Part shown: positions 13,740 to 21,691 of the stretch, piece after piece
Numbering within the stretch: the stretch's first letter is position 1
Layout of the letters: the number at the start of each line of letters is the position of its first letter
NCBI RefSeq assembly: GCF_018691265.1
Contig: NW_024881327.1
Location: forward strand, 26,405,936-26,469,935
Origin: Tyto alba
Taxonomy: Eukaryota > Chordata > Aves > Strigiformes > Tytonidae
Reading direction: 5' to 3'
DNA: 64,000 nucleotides
The notes under the pieces: model-generated
Seen by the model: only the letters and a program-made list of their open reading frames with translations
Database searches by the model: none
What the model was told of the DNA's origin: nothing
Program-made: the position numbers and the translations under genes

Positions 13740-13805
13740 GGTGGGCTTCTGTCCTCCGGGGAGGCGCCCCGCGGCAATCCGCGGCCCCGCGATTGATAGC
13801 CCACC
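13740..13805 (+). promoter_or_regulatory. Structured RNA element in the proviral leader
   Basis: GGTGGGCT (13740-13747) pairs perfectly with AGCCCACC (13798-13805). The enclosed sequence has two further hairpins: CCTC/GAGG (13753-13756 with 13761-13764) and CCGCGG/CCGCGG with loop CAAT (13769-13774 with 13779-13784). Such a branched GC-rich element between PBS and gag is where dimerisation and packaging signals sit in retroviruses. The role is inferred. Confidence 0.6.
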
Positions 13806-13911
13806 CCATCCTTACCGACGAACCTAAATTCTAGAATAATGAGCAAAGGAGAAACCGGTAAAATCCCATAAAAATTCTGTGCACGGGAGTCCGGACGAAG
13901 ACGCAGGATGC

Positions 13912-13917
13912 GTAAGT
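13912..13917 (+). promoter_or_regulatory. Probable proviral splice donor
   Basis: GTAAGT at 13912-13917 matches the donor consensus and lies between PBS and gag, the usual place of the retroviral major donor. A possible acceptor with a pyrimidine-rich lead is at 19322-19323, directly before an ATG. Because the provirus is in sense, the donor could also splice to the SCFD2 exon at 25911. Confidence 0.5.
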
Positions 13918-14107
13918 ATATTGCGAATTTGTTCGCGGGTTTACCGTTCGGGCGGGATTGGGTTTCCTGGATTATAACGAATGAGAGGTTCGATATACTG
14001 AACCAAGCGAGTGCGGACCCTTAAGTACTGCGTTTCCCATCTCCCGCGAGGGACTGGGCCAGGAACAAGGGGAGCAAGTGAGTGTGTGTTTGTGGATAAT
14101 CCAGAAG

Positions 14108-15461
14108 ATGGGGGCGAAGGGCAGCAAGCCTTCGACTCCCATGGGAAGGGTACCCACTGTACCTAAGAATACCCCTCTGGCATATGTCTTAGACAATTGG
14201 AGATATTTCCCTGGAACACTAGGGAAAGATAAGCAGAAAATGATAGAATATTGTACTAAGATATGGGGAGGGAAGAAGATTTCTAAAAATGTCTTTTGGC
14301 CAGTCTGCGGGTCAGAAGAAGATTGGATAAATGCAACAATTAAATCTCTGGGTTAATAATAAAAAAACCCCTTAACCCAGAAGAAAGTCAGTATGCGGGA
14401 GTGTGGCTAAAAAGACCGGGAGCTAGACTTTACCCGCTGAATGAAATAAAAACTAAACAAAAGAAAAAGAAGGAAGGGTTAGACGAAACCCTTCTAACCC
14501 CCCCTCCTTACATTTCCCCTCCTGCTCCCACAGCCCCTCCAGAGGTCCCCAGAGCGCCCACTCCCCCACCGGAGTCGGAACAAGAGTCTCCCCCTCCTCC
14601 TAGACGTGTAACTAGAAGCCAAAAAGGGGCAGCTCAGATGTACCCCCTAAGGGAAATACCCATGGGGGGACCTCAACCCGTGATCGGATATATTTCCGTA
14701 CCCCTAAACTCGGCTGACCTATGAGATTTTAAAAGAACCGAGATGGGAAACTTAATTGAGGACCCACTCGGAGTGGCAGAAAGATTAAATCAATTTTTTG
14801 GACCAAACCTTTATACTTGGGATGAGATGCAATCTATCCTTGGTCAATTATTTACTACCGAGGAAAGAGATATGATTAGACGAGCAGGAATGAGACTGTG
14901 GGATGCTCAACATGCCCAGGGACCTCAAGCGGATATTAAATGGCCACTCCAAAGACCTAATAGGGATAATCAGGATCCGGTGCATAGAACTCATATGCAG
15001 GACCTGAGAACTATAGTAATTCAGGGAATTAGAGAAGCAGTACCCTGTGGCCAGAATATTAATAAAGCATTTAATGAAATGCAAAAGAAAGATGAGAGCC
15101 CTACTGAGTGGCTGGAACGACTGAGGAAAGCCCTTCAGCTGTATTCTGGGATAAATCCAGACGACCCTTTAGGGCAAGCACTCCTCAAAACTCAGTTTGT
15201 GGCAAAATCATGGGAAGATATCAGAAAGTCTATGTAAGGCGAGAGAAAGAGAGCAGCAAGTGACAAGTAAAAATGATGGTAGCAGCGGTCAGAGAGGACC
15301 ATAAAGGACGAACTGGTGAACACAGATCTGCTGGAATGAAACAAGGGAACGTAGTAGTAAAGAAGGAACAGAGATGTTGTTTTTATTGTGGAAAGAAGGG
15401 ACATATAAAGAAGAATTGCAGAGAAAGGATCAGGGATGAGGAAATATTGAAAACGGAATAG
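14108..15461 (+). pseudogene. ERV gag, block A (matrix, PPPY region, capsid, nucleocapsid), broken
   Basis: A relic of the structural polyprotein. Matrix starts at ATG 14108 with an N-terminal MGxxxS myristoylation-type context and runs to a stop at 14354-14356. The frame then changes. A proline-rich segment carries a PPPY late-domain motif (14500-14511). One in-frame TGA (14722-14724) interrupts it before the capsid (open 14743-15237), whose major homology region lies near 15079-15135. After another frame change comes nucleocapsid, with one CX2CX4HX4C knuckle (15378-15419), ending at UAG 15459-15461. A single knuckle plus a PPPY motif is gammaretrovirus-like. At least two frame changes and one nonsense codon prevent a full-length product. 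Confidence 0.9.
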
Positions 15462-16112
15462 GAGAGCCAGGGGCTCTATATCTTAGGGGACCGGAGTCAT
15501 CATGAGCCCTTGATAAAATTAAAAATAGGTCCCCATAAACAAGAGTTCACCTTTTTAGTAGACACTGGGGCTGAAAAATCGACTATTAAACAAATACCTG
15601 AGGGATGTAAAATTTCCTCGGAAAAAAGTACAAGTAATTGGGGCAAAAGGAGAACCATTTAAAGTAAACAAAATCAAAAATGTGGTATTCGAAACTGAAA
15701 ATAAATTTGGAATGGGTGAACTCTTGCTCGTCCCTGAAGCAGAATTTAATCTGCTAGGACGAGATTAATTGTTGAATTACAATTAGAAATTAAAGTGAAA
15801 AATCAAGAGCTAACAGTGTCTACTTATCCTTTGACCGTGGATGAGCAAAAACAAATTAACCCCGATGTCTGGAACTCTCCGGACACAATTAGTAGACTGG
15901 AAATCCCACCGATTAAAATCCAAGTTTCTGAACCCCACATACCTGTGAGGGTAAAGCAATATCCCATTTCCTTAGACGGACGGAGAGGATTAAAACCAGA
16001 AATTGATCGATTATTAGCACAAGGAATCTTAGAGCCTTGTATGTCACCCTTTAACACCCCCATTCTGCCTGGGAAATATCGGCTCGTACATGATTTAAGG
16101 GAAATCGTTTAA
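15462..16112 (+). pseudogene. ERV pol, block A: protease and N-terminal RT stub
   Basis: Protease follows in the same frame as the nucleocapsid, directly after the UAG at 15459-15461, as in gammaretroviral readthrough of gag-pol. The active-site motif DTGA is at 15561-15572. The frame breaks about 60 bp later, and a protease C-terminal LLGRD motif is at about 15754-15768. An open frame at 15795-16112 is the N-terminal part of RT and ends with the conserved LVHDLRE region. It stops at TAA 16110-16112, where the sequence switches to a second capsid. RT palm, thumb and the catalytic YxDD are absent. Confidence 0.88.
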
Positions 16113-16114
16113 GG

Positions 16115-16849
16115 GAGCACGGGGCGGCTAGGGTTAATCCCTTGCGGGGAAGTCCCAGCGGCAGGAATTCAAGGGGGGATGGGATTTGTGGATGTGCCGC
16201 TCACTAATGTAAAAGTGAGGGCGTATAAGAATGAATTTAGGAGGTTATTAGAGGACCCTGTGGGGCTGTCAGAGAAGACTGATCAATTTTTGGGACCCAG
16301 TATATATATACATGGGAGGAGATGCAGTCGATTACGGGAATTTTTTTTTTCTCTCCTGAAGAAAGACAGATGATCAGAACGGTTGGAATGTGGATATGGG
16401 AGAGAGAAAATCAGCAGGGGATACCCGGGGAAAGGAAACTCCCTGTAACCCCTCTGCAGTGGAATCAGAATGAACAAGAGCGGAGGAGAGATATGAGTGA
16501 CTCTAGGTCATTATAATAAGAGTCTGGAGGAACTCCTGAGAGAAGCACAGAAAGTAGATATTAGGAAGGATGAAGAAGAGGCTAAAACTAAAGCTAAAAC
16601 TATGATAACTGCACAAGAAGCTGTTAGAAAAAAAAAAACACAAGGAATCTCAGACGGGAAATCACAAATTTGAAACAGGCAAGGGAATGAAAGGGAAGGC
16701 GGAACCAAGAGGCATCACTGGCTAGGGAAATCACAAGGGAATGTTTTCATTGTGGGAAGGGGGGGCATTATAAACAAGAATGCCCCCAGAGAATACGGGA
16801 CCTGTTGGTGTTTGAAGTAACCCAACAGGATGAGGGTGGTAATCACTAG
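16115..16849 (+). pseudogene. ERV gag, block B: second capsid and nucleocapsid copy, diverged
   Basis: Right after the RT stub, capsid-like sequence begins again. The N-terminal capsid motifs seen in block A (an LLEDP-type start, a QF.GP.IY stretch, EMQSI, EERQMIR) recur in frames at 16179-16373 and 16322-16516 with many substitutions. The middle of the capsid, including the major homology region, is missing. A charged helical tail follows (about 16520-16640), then a second nucleocapsid knuckle CX2CX4HX4C (16742-16783), in frame with UAG 16847-16849. The divergence means block B is not a simple tandem duplication of block A but comes from a related, different lineage. Confidence 0.85.
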
Positions 16850-17199
16850 GGGTGTCAGGGACTCTACCTCCTGGGGGATATACCAACAGAAGAGCCCTTG
16901 ATAAATTTGAAATTAAGACCCCAGGAGGAAGATTATGTAAAAGATACAACTTGGGCTGTAGGGGCTAAAGGTGAAGGGGTTTTTTGGTCCCAGTTATAAA
17001 GAATGTGTTAATACAAGGGGAAGATCAATATGCTGTTAATGATTTGTTGTTAATGCCAGGGGTAGGATGTAATTTGCTAGGTAGAGATTTACAAGTGCAA
17101 TTAGGAATAGGTGTGGTGCTGGGTGAAGGAAAACTAGTGGTTAAATTACTAGAATTATGGGAGGAGAATCAGGGAGGATATTTAGGAACCAGAGCATAA
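16850..17199 (+). pseudogene. ERV protease, block B, active site deleted
   Basis: The reading after UAG 16847-16849 repeats the post-UAG residues of block A (QGLY.LGD, then EPLI.LK). The stretch that would hold the DTG catalytic triplet is missing. The sequence jumps to a GAKGEG motif and, after a frame change at a T-run near 16980, to a protease C-terminus with CNLLGRD (open 16984-17199). It would be inactive even if translated. Confidence 0.8.
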
Positions 17200-17203
17200 C
17201 TGT

Positions 17204-17679
17204 TTGGATTTTATAAATTATCAAACGAAAATAAGAGAAGATCCGTTAAATAAACCTTTGCCCTATAGAGAAAAACTATTTATTGATGGGTCCTCTCGAT
17301 GCCTAGAAGGAAAAATATTGGGTTATGTAATTATCGAGAGGCAGAAGATGGAAGTGTTTGAAAAGGGGAAATTACCTGCTGGGTGGTCAGCACAAGTCTG
17401 TGAACTCTATGCCCTAAAACAGACATTGGTATATTGAGAGATAAGGAAGGGACAGTGTACACAGACTCAAAGTATGCATTTGGAGTGGTCCACACATTTG
17501 GAAAAATATGGGAAGAAAGAGGGCTTATAAATACAAAAGGGAAGGAGCTAGTACACGAGCGGCTGATCAGAGAAGTTTTAGAAGCCCTGAAGCTCCCCAC
17601 AGAAATTGCAATTGTGCATGTGAAAGGACATCAGAGGGGAGCATCAATGGAAATAAGGGGGAATAATTTAGCAGATTAA
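17204..17679 (+). pseudogene. ERV RNase H domain relic
   Basis: Two adjoining open frames (17204-17437 and 17434-17679) carry the RNase H acidic residues in order: D in FIDGSS, E in CELYAL, D in TDSKYA and D in NNLAD, plus the GHQRG loop. The frame breaks once near 17435, and the second frame ends right after the last Asp. The polymerase and connection region that should precede it is absent: only a few bases separate it from the block-B protease. Confidence 0.85.
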
Positions 17680-18047
17680 GTAGCCAGAGAAGCAGCTACA
17701 GAATCATCACTGGTAGTTTTATTGGTAATAATACCAGGGGATTATGAGAATTTAGCCCCAAATTTCACAGAACAAGAAAAGGATATACTTAAAAATAAGG
17801 GGGGAAAAGATTCAGAAGGAAAATGGACTTTAGCAGATGGAAGGCAGATGTTAAACAAAACAAGATCATGAGAAATTCAGATCATGAGAAATTCTGTCAT
17901 TAATACATTAGAAAATACATTGGGGAACACAATCACTTTGTGATCATTTTCTTAGACAATATGGGTGTATAGGAATATATATATGGTGGCTAAACAACTA
18001 GTTGATCGATGTTTGATTTGTTAAAAAGTGAACAAAAAGGTAATGAG

Positions 18048-18081
<34 letters not shown>

Positions 18082-18960
18082 TGGCTGGGGAATAGGAGCT
18101 AGCCATACAAAGCCTCCAGGTAGACTTAACAGAGCTACCTTAAATACAAAGGTGGAAGTATTTGTTGGTATTAGTGGCTCACTTAACTCATTGGGTGGAA
18201 GCAATCCCCCACACCAAGGGCAATGGCAAGCATGGTATCCAAGGTGTTACTGGAAAACATTATCCCCAGATATGGATTAATAGAAAGAATAGACTTGGGC
18301 GGAGGAACATATTTCATTTTAAAAAAATTATACAACAGCTATCTGAAGCCTTAGGGATCGAATGGGCATGGCACACCCCATGGCATCCTCGGAGTTCTGG
18401 AAGAGGAGAAAGAATGAATCAAACTTCAAAACAAACCTTGACTAAATTAATGATTGAGACTCAGATGTCTTGGATTAAATGCCTGCCGTTGGCCTTATTA
18501 AGGATCAATACTCAGCCACGAACAGACCTGGGAATTTCTCCCTATGAAATGATGTTTGGATTACTATGTATGAGTAATGACAGGGATATTGTCATCCCTG
18601 AAGTAGGAGATCAGTATGTAAGAAAGTATGTAATAAGAATTGGTAACACTTTAATGAAACTAAGAAAGAAAGGACTTCTGCCTCAAATACCACCATTGGC
18701 TTTTAAATATCCACAATGTAAAACCAGGTGATTGGGTATTGATAAAAGTGTGGAAAGATTAATCATTAACTCCCGAGTGGGAAGGTCCATTTCAGGTGCT
18801 GCTGATCACCGAGACAGCGATCCGAATAAAAGAAAAGGGGTGGACTCTTGCCTCCTGAGGAAAAGGACTGGTGGAAAAGCCTCAGGAGTGGACTGTGGTA
18901 CCATCAACTGATCGACTACAAGTCACCCTCAAAGGACTAAGTAAATTCATCAGGAGGGGA
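17680..18960 (+). pseudogene. ERV integrase relic
   Basis: A degenerate zinc-binding N-terminus with a CxxC (CLIC) is read near 17998-18022, followed by a 29-base A-run (18050-18078). The catalytic core follows: the first Asp is in QVDLTE at 18123-18125, with an in-frame stop soon after. An open frame at 18162-18731 contains the catalytic Glu (18408-18410) in the GERMN context. The middle Asp region is off-frame near 18290. The C-terminal domain shows PGDWVL and GPFQVLL (about 18724-18810), a GPY/F-type tail typical of gammaretroviruses. Stops and frame changes make it non-functional. Confidence 0.87.
18050..18078 (+). repeat. Poly(A)29 inside the integrase relic
   Basis: A run of 29 A interrupts integrase between the zinc-binding and catalytic regions. 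It is probably expansion of a short A-run, though a recombination scar is possible. Confidence 0.9.
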
Positions 18961-19084
18961 TTGAATGACTCTTAACCAGTGGTTTGACTGGGTTTTTGAC
19001 TGGGTTCAGAGGTAACACTGTGAAAATTTACTTATTCATTTACTTACTTGCTGTATAAGGAAACAAAAACAAAAAAAAAAAAAA

Positions 19085-19344
19085 CAGACAAAACCAAACA
19101 AAAAAACTGTCAGGGAAAAGCTGGCGTTTACCTAGCATTAACTGACAGACATGTTACAGAGTGGCTTTTGGTAACAGATTATGAGCATTTTGGATTCAAT
19201 TAGGCATTGCTAGAAAATCAACCTAATAGGGTAATACCTTGTCTCGAGTGTATGTATGGATGTCATGAAGCGTGGGTTTTGTGTGAATGTGAAATGTGTT
19301 ACCGGATGTGGTATTTCTTGCAGATGGAGAAAATTGTCTTATAA
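19085..19344 (+). pseudogene. Cysteine-rich ERV relic ORF, unidentified
   Basis: One frame reads from the A-rich stretch near 19085 to a stop at 19342-19344 with one in-frame TAG (19201-19203). The part after the TAG is strikingly cysteine-rich: about seven Cys fall within 25 residues in CxxC, CxxxC and CxC spacings (19229-19303), followed by aromatic residues. A possible splice acceptor lies at 19322-19323. I do not recognise a family. It could be an envelope fragment or an accessory product. Confidence 0.4.
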
Positions 19345-19544
19345 CTGTATAGGGAAGGGGCATGAACTGTAACCTTGATTTACGGGGAAAAAGAGGTTAG
19401 TCCCCAGAATTTGTGATGTCCCTGAGAGCTGATGGGAGGACACTATCGGAAAGCGCCAAAATTTTGCTTTGCTTAGAAACAAAGGAAGTGGCTACAAAGG
19501 AGCTGCACTTGAATTGACTAACTCTTAACACACGGATTTGTTAA

Positions 19545-20021
19545 ACAGTAGAGGGCAAGACCGGGTTAACCTCTGTGCTCGCCACCAAGAAGACCTTTTT
19601 CTCAGCTGTGGGCTGCAACCCCATAGGCATGAGAGGTGGGAGTATATGTTATATCGGACCTCTGCTAATCATCCTGGTATGGTTTGCTTTAATAGTGGCA
19701 AATTTGTGCAGCAAGTGCTTTACTGTTATGTCCAACATCAGAGTGGCTTTGCTTTCCCAAAGACAGAAGGGTGGATGGAGATATTTTAGTGGGAAGAAGA
19801 GAACCCAAGTAAAAGATGTGACAGAAGTAAAACAGTCAGTACCAAAACCGCCGAAAAGACCTATAGCAGAATTTTCAACATGGTTAACCAAAGGAGATGG
19901 TGGTTTACATAAGCAGATACAACTACATGCGTACTTGAAAGAGGAACATTTACAAGGGCAAAAGATATGTAGTAAAAAGGCAAACAAAGTGAGGGCTACC
20001 AACATCAAGGCTGCACAATAA
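19545..20021 (+). pseudogene. Probable ERV envelope C-terminal anchor relic
   Basis: An open frame of about 150-160 codons runs to TAA 20019-20021 without a convincing ATG start. It carries one strong hydrophobic span (about 19656-19721; GPLLIILVWFALIVANLC), preceded by a short polar segment. The following Asn/Cys/Arg/Leu/Gln pattern resembles the membrane anchor and start of the cytoplasmic tail of gamma-type transmembrane envelope subunits. About 100 further, mostly basic and polar, residues follow. No surface subunit, fusion peptide or disulfide loop was recognised upstream, so the envelope is largely lost. An accessory membrane protein is the alternative. Confidence 0.45.
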
Positions 20022-20149
20022 ATTGCTGCCCATGCATAAGCACGCTCCATTGTTTTCGCGGTATCGGAGGTACAAGAGTGAGAGCGCGAGTGGCGAACCT
20101 GCCTGGTCTGTAGGGATCAGGAGTCAGGGTCCACATACGCAGCAGGAAA

Positions 20150-20596
20150 ATGGATTTCCACGCCCCCAGTCCAAAGCGCATGTGTTGCTGGAGGGTCTCG
20201 AAAGTTCGGCTATACCCGGATGGCAAAAACAACTGCCAGGCCCGCCCAGATCTAGGCAGCACAGGCATTCTGGGTGGAAGAGAAACTTCCGCTCATTGCG
20301 CACTTGGACCTTCCTCGGTCAAGCCGCTAGCCTGGGGCTGGACTATCCCACTAATCTTACTGATCCCACTGGATTGCAATCTTGGGAAGATGGGAGTAGG
20401 GGACGATCCCGTGTGCGCCGGCCTGCTGTTGGGATTTTTCATTATATTGGTGGTGACTGTCGTTGCCATCGCGGTATGCGAGGGAATGTCTCGTGGCTGG
20501 TGTCGGAGATCACCTCCTCCCCCCAATCCTCCAAGATCACGAAGACAACTAAGACGCCCTCGAAACCTTGATGAGGTGATGGAAACAGACTTATAG
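20150..20596 (+). CDS. Intact 148-codon ORF inside the ERV, membrane protein of unknown function
   Basis: I do not recognise this protein. It starts at ATG 20150 in a good context (aaaATGg) and ends at TAG 20594-20596. Residues 1-60 are polar with six Cys. A short hydrophobic patch follows at about 64-75, then a clear membrane span at about 88-110. The tail (111-148) has about nine Arg, a PPPPNPP run and ends in ETDL, which fits a class I PDZ ligand. An AG at 20141-20142 could serve as a splice acceptor. The region is more GC-rich than the A-rich pol relic and is open in other frames too (182 codons at 20023-20571), so chance openness must be considered. It occupies the place of the 3' part of env or of an accessory gene. 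Capture from a host or another virus is possible but unproven. Confidence 0.45.
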   Translation: MDFHAPSPKRMCCWRVSKVRLYPDGKNNCQARPDLGSTGILGGRETSAHCALGPSSVKPLAWGWTIPLILLIPLDCNLGKMGVGDDPVCAGLLLGFFIILVVTVVAIAVCEGMSRGWCRRSPPPPNPPRSRRQLRRPRNLDEVMETDL

Positions 20597-20609
20597 TTCA
20601 AAGAAGAAA

Positions 20610-20979
20610 ATGTTGTTGATCAGAGGAGTTACCGCGCGGCGTGTGACTGATGTTCTTGGACTCTTTCTATCTTTCTATCGCTATCGCCCCGTGAGTAAGG
20701 GTAACAAGACATCGAAGGACAACATCCAAAGGACAGTGCTGATATCTTTGGTTCTTACTTTTTCTCTTTCTGATTGTGTCGCGTGGGACTTTGCAGGATT
20801 GTTATACAGTTAATTATTTCAGGTTCTTGTTTGCTAATAAATTGTTGATTATTGTTTACAGAGTGTCTGATAGTACGGTTGACTGTGCAGTTCGGCACAC
20901 AGCTCGAATGTGCTTAACACCAACAGGTGAAACAGTAGTAGCAAATTGCATGTTGGTCACAACTTGTTGGATTAACTGA
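20610..20979 (+). pseudogene. Unassigned ERV 3' sequence with small open frames
   Basis: Two small overlapping frames (20610-20813 and 20776-20979) lie here. The first has a hydrophobic stretch and neither shows a family motif. Several AG dinucleotides after a T/C-rich stretch (around 20755-20825) could be splice acceptors. It may be further accessory or envelope debris. Confidence 0.25.
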
Positions 20980-21084
20980 ACAAAGCAAGGAATAAATAAC
21001 ACACGGCAAAAACATTAAGGCGACAACTGCACATAGCAGATAGAATAAGAGCTGTTTTACCTATGGTGCTCTGAAAACACCCTC

Positions 21085-21272
21085 AATGTTAGACTCAGAA
21101 TGGTGGGATGATCTATTAGGAGCTTCCTGGTGGAAAAGATTGTTGTGAATGCGTTATGCCACGTGAAAACTATGATTGTAATTGTAAGGTATTATCTTGA
21201 GAGTGTTATGATAAATGTTGGAATTGTGGAAAAAGGTTTGTTTGCAGTGACGAAAATGAAAGTAGCATCTAA
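21085..21272 (+). pseudogene. Second cysteine-rich ERV relic before the polypurine tract
   Basis: A Trp-rich segment (SEWWDD, then ASWW) in one frame ends near 21148. In another frame, open from 21120 to a TGA at 21198-21200 and again to TAA 21270-21272, ten Cys occur: a CCxC cluster, a CxC, then a run with CxxxC, CxxC and a final C (21141-21245). It ends about 15 bp before the polypurine-rich area. The family is unknown. It may be related in type to the cysteine-rich relic near 19.2-19.3 kb. Confidence 0.35.
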
Positions 21273-21288
21273 TAAACAATAATAGGAT

Positions 21289-21305
21289 AAAAGAAAAAGG
21301 GGGGA
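21289..21305 (+). promoter_or_regulatory. Polypurine tract
   Basis: AAAAGAAAAAGGGGGGA ends one base before the 3' LTR. This is the position and composition of the RNase H-resistant primer for plus-strand synthesis. Confidence 0.9.
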
Positions 21306-21306
21306 T

Positions 21307-21687
21307 TGTAAGAAACTATGAACTAAGGGTATTGTTTATTGAAATTTATGTTAAGCTCAATGTAAAGGTTAGGCGGCAAAAGACAAAAAAACTGCTTATG
21401 CAAATAGCTGCCAGACACCACTTGTGTGAGACAAGATGACTGCGTGAGATAAGATAACCGCAATTGCTTACACAAACCAGATACTTGTGCAAGCAGAAGG
21501 GGGTACTGATCAAAGACAACCACGAATGTAAAAATGTATAAAAAGGAACTGTTTGAACTGATCAGTACGGCAGTTGGCGGAGCGCAGACTCCCCTGTCGT
21601 CCAGCGCTGTCTTTGCTCATATTCTACTTGCTATAATTAATAAAATTATAATTGGATTATGATCCATTGTGGTCTCAATTTATAACA
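21307..21687 (+). repeat. 3' LTR of the ERV
   Basis: The second 381-bp LTR copy, offset by 7979 bp from the first and identical by eye. The TATA box is at 21537-21543 and AATAAA at 21649-21654. The latter could end transcripts of the element, and because of the sense orientation it could also truncate SCFD2 transcripts. Confidence 0.95.
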
Positions 21688-21691
21688 AGGG
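21688..21691. repeat. Target-site duplication, right copy (AGGG)
   Basis: Direct match to the four bases left of the 5' LTR. It shows that both LTR outer ends belong to a single insertion and not to two independent elements. Confidence 0.85.

Larger units (their letters stand above)
13328..21687 (+). mobile_element. Endogenous retrovirus, gammaretrovirus-like mosaic provirus, defective
   Basis: An 8360-bp provirus bounded by 381-bp LTRs that appear identical, starting TGT and ending ACA. It is flanked by a 4-bp target duplication AGGG (13324-13327 and 21688-21691). Inside, in order, are: a tRNA-His primer-binding site; a structured leader with a splice donor; broken gag, protease and RT N-terminus (block A); a second diverged capsid, nucleocapsid and protease (block B); RNase H; integrase; an envelope-anchor relic; an intact 148-codon ORF; a cysteine-rich relic; a polypurine tract; and the 3' LTR. 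The single CCHC knuckle, PPPY motif, in-frame UAG between gag and pol, GPF-type integrase tail and 4-bp duplication all suit a class I (gamma-like) element. It cannot encode its own reverse transcriptase. It lies in sense within an SCFD2 intron. I cannot name the family. Confidence 0.95.

Noticed and set aside
16179..16516. Second capsid as a simple tandem duplication or assembly repeat
   Set aside because: The two capsid blocks differ at many residues and have different deletions, so assembly duplication does not explain them.
20023..20571. 182-codon frame overlapping the 148-codon ERV ORF
   Set aside because: It has no membrane span or motif. The other frame gives a coherent membrane-protein profile, so I prefer that one, without certainty.
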